Part shown: positions 24,161 through 37,400 of the stretch, one piece after another
How positions within the stretch are numbered: the stretch's first letter is position 1
Layout: the number at the start of each line of letters is the position of its first letter
Source of the DNA: Allium sativum
Taxonomy: Eukaryota; Streptophyta; Magnoliopsida; Asparagales; Amaryllidaceae
Direction of reading: 5' to 3'
NCBI GenBank assembly: GCA_030737875.1
Contig: CM060924.1
Span: forward strand, 149,848,197 to 149,912,196
DNA length: 64,000 bases
Translations under genes and position numbers: made by a program
The notes under the pieces: generated by a model
Seen by the model: only the letters and a program-made list of their open reading frames with translations
Told to the model about the DNA's origin: nothing
Database searches by the model: none

Positions 24161-25545
24161 GTTGGTATTAGAGCATAAGGTTAAGTGATTACCTTGGCTC
24201 TGTGGCGTAACTCAATAGAGATGGAGTTAGTAATACTCTAGATTGAGATTGAGTATATCGATTGAGCACGTATTTGTAAATTGATATTAAAACTGTTTTA
24301 TATTGTGTTGGTTGGTTTGGCGTATGGTTTATGAATTCTGGTCGATACTAGATTGCAAACTGTATCGATAGGTGTTTCTAAACTCTTGAACAGAGTAATT
24401 CGACACAGTATGTTTTGAAAAGAGGGTGAATAAAATAATTTTACCCAAAAAAAATATTTTCATATAAAGAAAGGATTTATATTGGAATTATCTAATATAT
24501 ATTGAATATGTTGGTTGAAATTATGATCAAATAAGATTTATAATTGAGTTGGTTATATAAATAACCAATTGAAATATTTTATTAGTATAATATGAAAATT
24601 TAGATGAAATGAATCTGAATTTAAAACCAGAATTGAAATAAAACTCTATAAACTTGGAAAAGAGTTGGAAATAATATTTGGATTAAATATATGGAAAATT
24701 TAAAATCCTGGGAGATTTGAATTTTTTTTCCAAGTGCTGTGAAAGACATTTTGAAGTAATTTCAAAAATAAAAGTGTTTGAAAATATGTTTTGATAGCGA
24801 TATAGTGTTGAACTCACTTCGATAATTGGAAAATAAAATCCGATGATGAACCATGGCTTTATCGGTGTTCATTTTCGAATTACTACCAAAGATTTTGTTT
24901 TTAAATTATTATGACGAAACAAGTTGTCAGAAATTCAAATGTTTTGAATAAAATTTGATTTCAAACTGATTTGAAATAAATCCTAGGAATTTGAATTTGG
25001 AGATGAAGATAACTGATTTGAGAAATAAATCAGTAAATGAAATTGGAGTTGAAATAGAATTTGGTTGGGTATAAAGTGAAAGATTGGTTTGAAAATGGAT
25101 TGATGAAGATCAACCAATGATGTTTGGATATATGCTGGTTTGGTAGCAGATGGCAGAGACAGAGTTGAATACCCAACAGAAAAGGTACACGTTTATATAC
25201 GAGTATAAGGTTTTTATGAGTCGGTTTGGGCAAGCCGTTTGGCTATTTTATTTTATTTTGGATTGGAGAAGACCCAGAGTGGCAAGTGGTTGTAGTACCG
25301 AATAAGCCGAGCAGAGGAGATGTTGGCAAAAAATTCTCCGAAAATTTGAGCTATTAGGGAATTTTCAGAATTTTGAAGATATCCGAAATAAGAAGGAATT
25401 AATATATAATTAGAATTAATCAGTTCAGTTGAAACTGAAATTATGAAGTAAACCAAAAAGATTTTTAACCTGTTTACAACAGAGATTATAGCATTTTCCC
25501 CATCTTAGCAATTTCGAGGACAAAATTATTTTAAGGGGAAAGGAG
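24161..25545 (+). mobile_element. Element B interior, non-coding
   Basis: It starts with a primer site and leader (CCTTGGCTCTGTGGCGTAAC) and ends AATTTCGAGGAC, AAAATTATTTT, then polypurine AAGGGGAAAGGAG (25533-25545). No gag, protease, RT or integrase frame is present. A block around GAACTCACTTCGAT (about 24809-24900) is also found in C (about 48609-48690). Confidence 0.85.
24163..24174 (+). promoter_or_regulatory. Primer-binding site of element B (one mismatch)
   Basis: TGGTATTAGAGC. It matches the initiator tRNA-Met 3' end with one C-to-T change relative to A and C. Confidence 0.8.
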
Positions 25546-28500
25546 TGTAATGTCCCGCATTTTTATCGGTTTGTATTTGAGTATTTAAATCAGTTTAAAT
25601 ATGGAATTCGTGATATAAGTGGATATATATATATATATATATGTTAATTAAAATGAAGTTGAAACGTATAGAAATATATGTATATTAAATATAATCGAGC
25701 GTGTAATATCGTGGCAGTTCGTAATTTAACGTTCTGAACTTCAACTGAGCGTACATGACTCATTTTAAATCGGATTTCTACGAAACAAGAAACATTGGAA
25801 TCAGTTGAACTATATCTTTCTAACAGAAGTGAAAAATCAAGATTTCCGCGTTATAGATTGCAAGTTATGTCCAAATCAAATTTCCAATAGTCGCTATAGA
25901 ATCGTTCATCGACCGTAACAGTTTATTTGATATAACTTGATATCAGTTGCAAATCTGGACAAGATTCTTTTGGGACGTAGAGATAATTTAATTTTTAGAA
26001 TTTTACTATAATTTTTAAATAATTAAATAAGATACTTTTAATTTGGAGTATTTTGCATCCTTAATCAACATTTTTGGGGTTTCACAATATGAGTTAACCT
26101 ACTGATATTATTATATTTTTGGGATCGTGACACCTCGCTGGACACGACCGTAATCTTACTTCTGTCTGTAGCGGCTCCGACATGAACGAAAAATTTAAGT
26201 AATGGAGTATGCATATTTTATAACATAAACATACCCTGTTGCCATACATGAATGTGTTACACGATCACATGTCGTGCTACAGATGTAGTACCAATATAAA
26301 TATTGTATTTAATTATTTCTCTGTGATTCTGACCACACAAAACTCTACTCTACAAACAGAGACTCATGAATTAGCATCTCTAAGGACCATTTCCAACCCT
26401 AGCAAGTAGACAACCACGCATGGCTAAAAGGATTAAACAATGCTACCGTATGCTATACTGCATACCACGAGGAAGAACAGCTACCTATGCTTTTAGCTAA
26501 AGCCATACTCCTAGTTCAAGCCACATACAAAACGAATTGTCATCCACCAAATCAACCATACTACTCAATGCACTAGCCCCAAAAATGTGTACAGCTCCTA
26601 AACGTGGAGAGGAAGGAAAGTATGAACAATACATATCTATTCTACCTAGACACATAACCAATATTTGCCTATTCCTTGGCAACCAAGGTTCTCCTCTATA
26701 TAAAAACAAACAAATTCGTTCATTATAAAACTCAAGGGGTACACAATGCAAGTTTTTTTGGTTTTATTCCCTTCTTCCTTTTCTAACAGCATATTCATCC
26801 TCACAAAAATATATCAAATCGAAGGCAACCAATCGAGAAACACTAAACGTGGTACACTGGTATACGCATAGGCCCACAATGCTAGCCTCTTACTTGTTGC
26901 GACTCAATAGTGGAACGCTCGATTTTTGGGACGACAAGGTTTTGGCGTTGGCGGTAGCAGTTGGTTGAGGTGGAAATAGTAGATTGGTGTGGCGTTGATG
27001 AGATGGCGTGAAGATGGACGAGGGGAGGCTGTGAAGGAGACTACTAAGTTTGATTTAGTGTGAGAGTGGGGTTTTGCGAGGATGACCTGGTGCGGATGGA
27101 GTGAGCGAGAGATAAAAGGGGGGAGAAACACGTCGGGAAGAAGTTGTGTATAAGGAAGCAAGTCACAACTTGTTTGGTGAGGCGAAAGAGGATGCACATG
27201 TTTTAGTTTACTAGGATGTGAATGGAGAACGGATAGCACTAAGTAGTATTAGTGGTGGTAAGTGTGAAGGAAGTTCTGTTTCGCGGTAAAATGTGGACCT
27301 GGAGAGGTACAACTAGCAACTGTAGATGGTCCATGCCCTCAGCACTTGGCGCAGAGCCTTCATGGCATTCGGCAGCACACAACTAGCAACAGGATCAGAC
27401 CCTATTTAGTATCATTGTATAAGAACCGAATGGAGAAACAGCCGTGTACCACATTCAAGAAGAAGATGAGGCCAAAACAATTAAGTGGTGAGTTGCGTGC
27501 ATGATTTATGAAGGAGCAGTGGTTATAGCGTACGTTCTCAAAGAGAAGAAAATTGGCACTACGAGTGGAAGGGTCTGCGCGGATGTATGTCTTCAGTAGC
27601 AGTTAAGGTCCAAAGCTTTGGAAATAATGAAGAGGATACTGGAGCTAGCGTTTAAACAGGGAAAGAAAGATGTCACTGTTCCAATTTCAAGGAAGGTCCA
27701 TTTGAGATGTTAACGTGGGTCAAGCGCAGTGCGGATGTGTTTTTTATATAGTGATGATGGGGCGATGAAAATAAAGGTTAAAGCCCAGGAAAATAAGGAA
27801 AAAGAAAAGAAGCACCGGAACTTGAAGACGTGAGTTGGAAAGGTGCTATTTTCTTTCGGGCATGGGGGGAGACGTGAGATCATGGGTACATGGGTGATTA
27901 AAGGGGCCAGATTAAATGATGGGTCTGATAGGATCATTTTGATGTAGGCTATGCAATGAAGCCAGCTTGGAACTTTTCGGAGCTCGTCCGAATGTATGGT
28001 GGAATTCAACGCCTGATCAGATCTATCATCGCAAATCATTATTTAACGGTTAACGTGCTAAGGTGAGTAAATTCACTAACTCTGCGCTATTTTAAAAATA
28101 TTTTAAAATAATGTTTGAATGTTGTGTGATGGTCGTTTAGGTAAATTACAATTAAATTGGTTGATATATATATATATATCGTTGCATATATACGTATCAG
28201 CGGTTGGATACTTATTCCATCGATCTTAATATTCCCTAGTAGGAATCAGTGTAAATTGTTTGACTAACATCTGTGGATGCGAGAAACCGAATGGAGGAAT
28301 CCAACCGGATTCCTCAATATTTATATGTACTATTTGTTTTATATATGCACTGTTGAACCATGTTGAATGGAAATTCAACGTTATAAATGGACGATATCGA
28401 TTAAGAAAATAGCAACAGTCGACCATAAACCCATTTTCGCTAAGAAGTTGATTGACCGTCAGGAAAATCAACGAAGATAATTATAAAAAGTATAGTTTGA

Positions 28501-30579
28501 TAATTTAAGCGTAGTTTAAATTATAATAGAAGTTCTATTATAAACTAATATTTTATAGTTCATTTTATAAAATAACGTTGTTGACTAGCTTTAAGCGTGA
28601 CTGTCATGTCGAGATTAGTTTAAAGGGGAATATTACAGCGTATGACAAGTTTTGAACAATAACGATAAATTAGCGCTGTTAACCAAGTTTAAGCGTGAAT
28701 TTTAGATATAATCCTACTCCTTAAGGAATTTATGAGGTGGAAAGTAAAACATAACTAGATGGGTTTTAACCTGTAATGGTATAAATAAATAAAAGTAAAG
28801 ATTTAAATTTGATAAACGAGACATGTTTCTGTAAAGAAATAATATTCATGTTTAAAGGTAAACACTGTTTTAATGGTTAAAATCGAAAATGGAAATACTT
28901 TCCAATGTTAATAATATATATTTTCTAGAGTATTGAAAATAAGAAATATTATAAGGGTGGGAATGTTTCCAAAAGTTAATAACACATATTTTCTGAAATT
29001 GGGGGAAATAAGAGTTTATAATATTTGATAATGTTCCAGGGGGCGTGAAGGGTTAAACGGATTTAGAAAATATCCGTAAGGACATAGGAAATTGGAAATT
29101 TTATGTAAATTAAAAGGGGCCAGTGGTGGTTTGATTTGAATGGATGTTTGTTTTTACTTCGATAGTTAAATAACCGACTATCGAAGTGTTTTGACCATCG
29201 TTGTCAATACGAAGAGACCGGTTGGATTTATTATCCGAAAACCACTCCGTATAGGCGTAAACGCTGCGAATTAGATTACGCGGAAGACAATTGAACACGG
29301 ATTGAAATGCAAGGGTCGTCCTGTTCCATAATGGTGTTTTCTGTTTGTCCAGCCCCAGGACAACTTGTATGGACGAATGTCTGACAAAATATTCCTAACA
29401 GTGATATAAGACAATCTTTGCAAGCTATTACGTCTGGTGTCGGAGAAATTCGTTTCTCTTAGCTTTTATAACCGTAATATTTTTAGGAAGATCAACTAGT
29501 GATTTGATGGGTTTGACGATGTGGCATTCAAAGTGTATGGTGACCAATTGTTCTAAAAATATAGACGTAGCCTCAAGCTTCACAACCGGGAAATGACAAA
29601 AATCGGTCAAGCAACATGGCTATGTGGGTCGCTTCCATTAGGGTATATAATCACCTATCTAGAGAAATTCCGTTTACTTCTTAAATCTATTTGGATGCTG
29701 TCCCTTTTCGGGAACGGTGGTTTGAGGCCAACCGTTGGTGATATATATTTGATACACTCAAGCGAAATGAGTGGTCGGTCATGTGTGGGCCGGGTTGCAA
29801 GACGTTCTTGTTGAACCCAGTGTATTCCCCTCTAGAGATACACTATCGGCAGGTGGTCCCATACCATGTCATAGTTGGAAACCAATCTCCAATAAGCGCC
29901 CTGTGGTTTTTGATTTAATACTATGTATGTAGAGCGTGAGATGCAAGCGTTCTGCTATTTAGTTATTTATTTGATTAGACATTATTATAATATCACTGGA
30001 TTTTGATATCAAAATATGTTGGGTTATAGTAAGGTAAAACCCGTCCGTGTTTATGTATGGGCTGGTCTTACTATTATCCTTTTGTTTCAAAAGGATTTTC
30101 AAAAGTTAAACCGTATGATTGGAATTTACTCACACCAGTCCCATGACTGACCCAATGTTTATTTTTATTTGTTTTTTTACTAAAACTCTTGGGTACCCAA
30201 ATTTGTACGGGAAGTCAAGTGTTTCAGGCTTTTACAGATACACTTGGAGGAGCTAAAAGCAGAAGACTTCCCGTTAGTGTTTAGAGATTATATCCGCTAT
30301 GATATGATGTATTTACTCTGATAATGGTATGTATAAACAATACAGTTTTGTATTTCAAAGTTATGTTATATAATACATTTTATTCGTTCCGATGTGAGAT
30401 TCATGTTTACTCTGATTCTGCTCAGTTGTGTTCTTCTTTTTCTTCTATCCTGTCAGCTCTATCTTATCTTTTTCATCCTCTTACTTCTTTCTATTAATGA
30501 TCTGAATTTCTGTGCCCTTTGAGTTGAATGTGTAGGATAATTATCAACTCAAATTGGTACGAATTTCCGGGTTGTTACA
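25546..30579 (+). mobile_element. Element B 3' LTR
   Basis: Uninterrupted 5034-bp copy of the B LTR, from TGTAATGTCCCGC to GGGTTGTTACA. It serves as the unbroken reference for the E insertion. Confidence 0.92.
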
Positions 30580-30584
30580 AGTAA
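30580..30584. repeat. Right target-site duplication of element B
   Basis: AGTAA. Confidence 0.92.
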
Positions 30585-31370
30585 TCTAAATTAAAAGAGA
30601 ATTTTTAAGCAAATATTTTAGCTTTAAATAAATGTTACTTAATTGTTTGAATTAGGTAAAAGGAAATTCAGATGAAAAAGTTTGATGATAAACCAGAGTT
30701 ATATAAAGGAGATTTGAGGTGTTATATCGTTAATTCTAAATTAACGTTATTTAAGAATGTGATTAAGTTGGGAAATTGAAATAGGATTTCCAAAGCATAA
30801 AAACATTGAATAGACGTGAAAGGAGATTTGTAAATGTGAATGTGGTTAAAGATATGGGTCATAGGATTTGATAACCAAATCCAAATTATAAAGGAGTTTG
30901 GTTAAAGAGGTCGAGTTAAAAGTTGTGTAATATAAAGAAGTTATTTAGTTGAATTGAGAAATGATGGTATTTTAGAAAAGGAGATTTTTAAAACGATAAT
31001 AAGGTTTATTAAATCGTATTTTGAATTAAATCGTTAAATAGAATCTGAATCGATTTAGAATGAAATATTGGGTTTTGGATTACAACTTGTATCTATCTAA
31101 AGATATGAACGTTGTTGGTCAAGGTCTGAGAGGTAATTAGAATACCCCAACTTGAACAACATCAGGATTATCTGAAGATGATATTTGTTGGTAATCGTAA
31201 AAGAGGTTAGTGATAATTTATTATTTCCATTAAAGAAACAATAAGGCAACGTCTGGTGAAAACATGGAATATATATATATATATATATGGATTTCCAAAT
31301 TAACGGAATATAAAAGGATTTGGGTATATATAGTGCAATTCCTAGAGTAACGAAAATAAGAAGATTAGAG

Positions 31371-31401
<31 letters not shown>

Positions 31402-33316
31402 TTATATAACGATATTCCAAATGGAAAAGGAAATAAAAACGATAAGTTTTTGGAATGAGTTTATTTTAAGAATAGATATTGAATATTGTTTTCAAATAAC
31501 AATGGTTTACGTGAAATTGGTTAAAAAAAGGTTGGGAATATAAATATATATAAGGAATTCTAGTGTATTTGAAATAATTTTTGAAAAATAAAGTCTTATG
31601 TCAAATAAGAAGCGAGAAACTATATTTAAATTATCGAAAGATTTAAGAGTTTTAAATTTACATTTGTTTTCAATTAAAAGGCCAAGTGATGCTGAATACC
31701 GAACCAGCGAACCCATTGAGTTGTCATGATCGGAACGCTGTTTATTTTGATAGTTAAATCACCAACTATCAAATCTGTCCAATACGATTGATGGTACGGA
31801 AAGACTGGGATCAAATTTATATTCGAAAACTATTTCGACCAATAAATATGTGAAGAGATCAAGAGATGATCGAGGTGGAGCGTTGAAGATCGTAGATTTT
31901 CATAAACGGAAGAGCCACTAAAATTCTCTGCCTTGGAAGCAGAGATAAGCTGTGATTCTGTCGTGATTGGAATCTACGGGTTGCAAGGACTTCTCGCTAC
32001 TGATCCATAGGGTGATTCCTATATTGGATGCAGTAGGAGAGTACCTTCGGTTCATCCTGTTCCTGGATGATTTGTATGGACGAATGTCTGACAGAGTATT
32101 TCCAAAGGAATTATGTACGTTGATCTCTTCAAAAGTACCGTAGTTGGTGGCGGAGGACGACGTTTCTCTTAGCTTAACCACTAGATTATTTTTGATGACG
32201 TCAATTAGTGATATCTGGCGGATCTGACGATGTGGCATTCAAAGTGAATGGTGATCATATGTTCCAAAGATAAATTCTGGCCTCAAGCCTCATCAACCGG
32301 GAAATGACAAAAATGGGGCAAGCAGCATGGCTATGTGGGTCGCTCCCATTAGTGTGTATAATCACCTATCTAGAGAATTTCCATTTTGCTTCTTTAATCT
32401 ATTTTGATGCTGTCCCTTTTCGAGAAATGGTGGGTCGCTCCCAACCGTTGGTGATATACATTCGATACACTCAAGCGAAATGAGTGGTCGGTCATGTGAG
32501 CACCGGGTCGCAAGACGTTCTTGTTGAACCCAGTGTATTAGCCTATAGAGATAAACTATCGGCAGGTGTTCCCATACCTTGTCATAGTCGGAATCCAATC
32601 TCCAATAAGCGCCTGCAGTTTTGATTGTGTACTATATATGTGGAGCGTGAGATGCAATCGTTCCACCAGATTCTATTTACTTGTATTTAGACACTATTAT
32701 AATACTAAACAAGATATTGGTTTCAAAAATATTTTGGGTTATCGTAAGGTAAAAACCATCCGTGTTTATGTGTGGATTTGGTCTTACGATTATCCTTTTC
32801 TTTGAAAGATTTTAACTTTAAAATCAGGTTGTGTGATACCCTTAATACTGTGCGAGTTTTTCTCACTCTGGTTCACCAGACTGACCCGGTGTTTTGTAAA
32901 TGCTCGGGTTAGCCCGGGATGTACAGGCTCAGGTTATCAAATGCTGTGAAGTCCAGAGATGAGCTGGAGGTGTTCAGACGTATGAGATTATATAGTGTAT
33001 ATTCCGCTGTGTATTGTGTATGAGGAAAGGTCATTATAACTGTCCAGTGATGTTGATGTGCTCTTATAATGTAAGTATATTCAAAAGCTCTCAGTAAAGA
33101 TTTATTTTTGTATTATATTTTGTTCTGCTGCGATGTGAGACTCTGATTCTATGTTGTGTTGGTTCTTCTTCTTCTTCTTCTTCTATTCTGATATTTCTTT
33201 CTTTCTTATCTCACCCTCTGCTTTCTTTCTACGGGCATATGAGTTTCTAGCATCATTTGGGTTGCATTAGTGGTGTTTGATTAGCTCAAAGGGTACCGGA
33301 AATTTGGGTCGCTACA
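30585..33316 (+). mobile_element. Element A 5' LTR, second part
   Basis: Resumes with TCTAAATTAAAAG and matches 38037-40735. It includes the GATAGT stem-loop (31746-31773) and the conserved 3' domain, and ends GGGTCGCTACA at 33316. A (TTC)n run near 33165 is longer than in the 3' LTR. Confidence 0.92.
31746..31773 (+). promoter_or_regulatory. Conserved GATAGT stem-loop (LTR A)
   Basis: Arms TTTGATAGT and ACTATCAAA. The 3' LTR copy is at 39186-39213. Where B has a C-G pair in the stem, A has T-A. Confidence 0.65.
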
Positions 33317-34477
33317 TTTGGTATCAGAGCTATTGGTTTAGTGCTAACCTTGGCTCTGTGGCGTAACTCGATAGAGATAGGGTTAGTAATACCCTAGATT
33401 GAGTTTGAGTGTATTTATACGAGTGCACGTATTTGTAATTTGAATATAAAATTATTTTTAAATTATTTTGAAAACGGGATATATAAAATAAATTTCCCTA
33501 AATTATACTTGGTATAAGTAAAAAGAGGTAATTATTTTAAATTGTTGACTAGTAGTTTGAAATTTGTATTGTCTTTATTGATTGGTTTGAATGTGTTTGA
33601 TTACGAGGTTGGATTGGACCAATCGAAGGACGGTTCGAATTTGAAATGTGAAATGTGGAAATTTAACTCATGTTTGGTTGAATAAATCGTATAAATTAAA
33701 TTTGAACTGGAATATTGAAATAAAATATAACTTTAAGTAAACACCAGTTTGAATTGAGTTGAGAAATAAAAATATCCAAATGGAATGATTTGGGATTATT
33801 TGGTTGAGATTGATTGCATAAATATGGATTTAAAAGTTGGATGAACTTGATTGAAACCGGTCTGAAATAGAATCGATTTATTGAGATAAATCTAGGATGG
33901 TATGGATATTTGAATTTGACTGGTATTGTTTTGAAACTAATAAAGTTCATTAGAGTTGAGAACATGTGCAGAAGAGCTAATTTATCTTTAAACTATGCCC
34001 AAGAAGATTATGCAGTTAACTGGATCTAGTTTGATTGAAGCTGCATAGTAATTGAGCTGGCTCGCTTATTGTTAATCGCTTATTACGTGATAACGCCCGC
34101 AAAAAGGTACGCCTACGGCAAATATGAATTTTTGGTTTTTTTTGGGTTTTGAATTGGATTTTTTTTCTTTTTCCGACCGTGTTGGTCGAGGTATACATAT
34201 TTATTGTTCCTGCAATATTGCTGATGTCCCTCCGTACAGGGGAGACTCTGCCAGAAAATTTCCAAAATTTAAGGTGTTAGAAAAATTTCAACTCTTGTTG
34301 AAAATTTTTGTTGATAAGAATAAATTTGTTTTTCGATTTAAATTATTTGAATTGGTTTTAATTAAAAATTTAGGAAGTGATGGTTTTAATAAAAATATAT
34401 TTTTGAAATATAATAGGTTTGCATCATTCTTCTTACCTTAGCAATTTCGAGGACGAAATTATTTTAATGGGAAGGAA
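33317..34477 (+). mobile_element. Element A interior, non-coding
   Basis: 1161 bp. Leader CCTTGGCTCTGTGGCGTAAC follows the primer site. The end is AATTTCGAGGACGAAATT (34443) and polypurine GGGAAGGAA (34469-34477). The longest frame here (about 105 aa, 34124-34441) looks like neither gag nor pol. Confidence 0.85.
33319..33330 (+). promoter_or_regulatory. Primer-binding site of element A
   Basis: TGGTATCAGAGC, two bases after the LTR end. This is the standard plant initiator tRNA-Met complement. Confidence 0.92.
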
Positions 34478-37400
34478 TGTAACGACCCAGATTTTTTCTA
34501 TATAATTTAATATTTAATTTTGTTTTAAATATTGATTTGAATTTTAAATGGTTTGGAATTAAGGGATTTTGAATAATTTATTTGTTTAAATAATATAAAT
34601 AATAATTTAATTTCGGAATAATCGAAATTGGTTGAATTTGCGTTGTTATATGATTTGGCAACGTAAAGAGGTTTATTTATGTTTAAATTTAATTTTATTT
34701 ACGATTTCTCTTATTAAGCGCTGTTTAAAAGTTTATACTATAATTTTAATTATATAGCGAGCTGCAGCGGCACGGCAGTTCGTAATATAGCGTTTCGATT
34801 TTCAACGGGATATACAGAGTTTGATATAAGTCGGATTTCTATAAAACGAGAAACGTTGGAACTGTATTGACGATAATTTTTATATGCAAGAGAAAAATCC
34901 AGATTTCTTGCTATGGAGTGTTAGTTATGGCCAAATCAAATTTTGAAATAAACGCTATGGAAATCGTTATCGGCCTTTAAACTAGCGATTTTGCAAACGG
35001 ACTCCATTTTCGATGAAATTAGTTTCATTGGAATCGTATCATCAAATTATTGTCAGAAAATCAAATTGTGTGGTAAACCGTTGTCTTATGTGACACGGCA
35101 GCCGTAAATGCCCGTTAAATTTCTATAGCGCGAAGTTAATGCAATAATGGGATATTTGACTGTAACTTGAGCAAGCGGTCAAATTAAGCCAAGAAACCAG
35201 TTCCGTTGAGTTCGTATCATCAATTATAGTCAGTATAGGTATATAGTTTGTTATTTTTAGAGACCGAGTACTTTGGTGTCAAAAATGGCATTGCGGTGCG
35301 CGAAAAATAGCCTACCGGGCAAACAGTCTCAGAATGCGACGAAACTAGTGCCGTTGGGTTCGTATCAACAAATTATTTTAGGATTTCAAAGTTTCAAGTT
35401 GATTAGATTTATCTGGTGATCGTGGAAAATTAAAACGCGTGTTTTTCGACGGTTTTATAAAGGAAATTTTTTCAAATGATGTCGGAATTCGACGAAACTT
35501 GTCCCATTGGGTCCGGAATACCTTTCTACATCAAGATTAGACTTTTTATAAGTAAATAGAAATCATATGTGGTGCTTTTTACGCGTTACTTTATCACGAA
35601 GTTTCGTTATAATTAAAATATTTATATAACTCAACTATAAATACCCTGTTAATACGTCAAAACCCTTATTTCCCATTCTACCTTATTTGCGCCTCCAGTT
35701 CAGCATTCAATGAACGGAAAACTTCGACTGTTCCTCATCAAATCCCTCTTAATCCAAGCATTTATTTGACCAACTCCCAACGAGAAAGCACTCAGCTCTT
35801 CCAGCCCAACGTTGTGAACGGCTATGATTGGATTAATTGGCCCGAGGCCATCGGAATTGGGCTACAAACGCCCGACGTTCGGGGCGGGATTAAGGGCGTT
35901 TGGGAGAGCGAGGCGAGGAGCTGTTTTTGGCGAAGGCGGAGGGGACGAGGGCGCGTTCGAGTGTGGTGTCGGATGAGGACCTGGTGGTGGGATATGGCGC
36001 ATTAGTTGCCAACGAAAGGGCGGGCAGCGTTTATGGGTGTTTTATTTAAACAATGAAGGGTATAGGTACTAGGAAGCATCGGCCACAATTCATTTCTTTC
36101 CAACAAGAAGCAGTTACAAGGGACTAGCATGCAAAAGGCAACAGTATTTTGGAATTTGAGGGACTGGAACCAACGAAGCACAAGTGGGACTGGGAGTTTG
36201 AACGAAAAACAAAAGGGCGTGGAACCAGAACTCAAAGAGCAGAAGGAATTGGGACTGTGCGTTCTAACAGGCCTTAACAAAGAACAGGAGTAAAGGGACA
36301 TGAAGCATTCACATGGGATCTAAAGTAGAGACTGACGCAATCACAGTTCTGGTAAGAGAAGTAACACGGCCAGGGTTTATTTAATATAGTAATCAAAGGT
36401 CAATAAGGTTATAATTTCAAAGTAGTTGGTTAACTTAAATTTAATTACCCATATTAAATTATGGATTTGCGCAGACTGTTGGACCAACAAGGAATGGTAC
36501 AGTATGGATACAAGGGGAAAGTATATGTACATGTATGCTGGAGGGGATTGAGCAAAACAAACGAAGAGTGGGACTGAAGTATTTAAATGAGGCAGACTTG
36601 AATATTGAAACCAATGAGAACAAAAGGGATCATGAGAGAACAATGGCCAACCTGGCTTGGTTTAAAAAGTAAATCGTTGTATTAAATTTTATTTAAGAGA
36701 CTTAATTGTTTATTTAAAATTTAATCGTTAAAACGTTAATAACTTGCAAATGTGTTATCAGAATTGGGCGAAACCAATCGCGATTGGGGCCATACCAGAG
36801 AATACAACTTTGTGGAACTATGTTGGACAAAGGCGGAGACACTGGAAATTACAGCTGAATTAAACGTTGTTTAATTTGGCTGTAATCAAACCGCTCTGCC
36901 TATAAAACGAAAATCAAGGTGAGTTAAACTAACTCAGTTTTCCCATTTATATTTTTATATAAATTGGGTTTTTATTTTATGTGTGCTCTGTTTTCTATGG
37001 TTGACTGTTTGCTAGTTGTACATTAAATTTGTTGATTTAACTGATAAAATTAAACCATCGTTTAATTTCAGTGAAACACCAAATCGTCATTTTAATGAAT
37101 TGGTTCTAATAAAGGTAACTCACCTTGGTTGGTCACATTTATAAAATAAACGTGTTTTTGTTTGAACTAGGTGAACTGATGGAAATGTTTTGTTGGTTGG
37201 TAGATATAAAATAGTTGCTATTTACTATTTCATATTCGTTAAATGTCAGGGAATGATCTGGTTTGTGATAACCGTTTTGAATACAGGGAAGAACAGGTTG
37301 GGGGAATCCAACCGGATTCCTCAAATATATTATTTATTTTCATATTATCATATGAATTGTCATGTTTGGGTGATTTATTTGAGCATTGATTTGAAAGTCA

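Larger units (their letters stand above)
13276..30579 (+). mobile_element. Element B: complete non-autonomous long-LTR retrotransposon nested in A (contains E)
   Basis: AGTAA duplications flank it. The 5' LTR spans 13276-24160 (5042 bp after removing E and its duplication), the interior 24161-25545 (1385 bp) and the 3' LTR 25546-30579 (5034 bp). LTRs start TGTAATGTCCCGC and end GGTTGTTACA. The interior lacks gag-pol but shares its leader and a conserved block with element C. Confidence 0.92.

Noticed and set aside
14287..26751. Minus-strand frames shared by the B LTRs (14287-14487 and 26497-26751)
   Set aside because: They overlap the plus-strand TATA box and leader, and only reflect LTR duplication.
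11005..36005. Matching frames in both A LTRs (11005-11286 and 35766-36005) that begin alike
   Set aside because: The frames end at different places because of small changes, and composition follows the local GC-rich leader. Best read as LTR copies, not genes.
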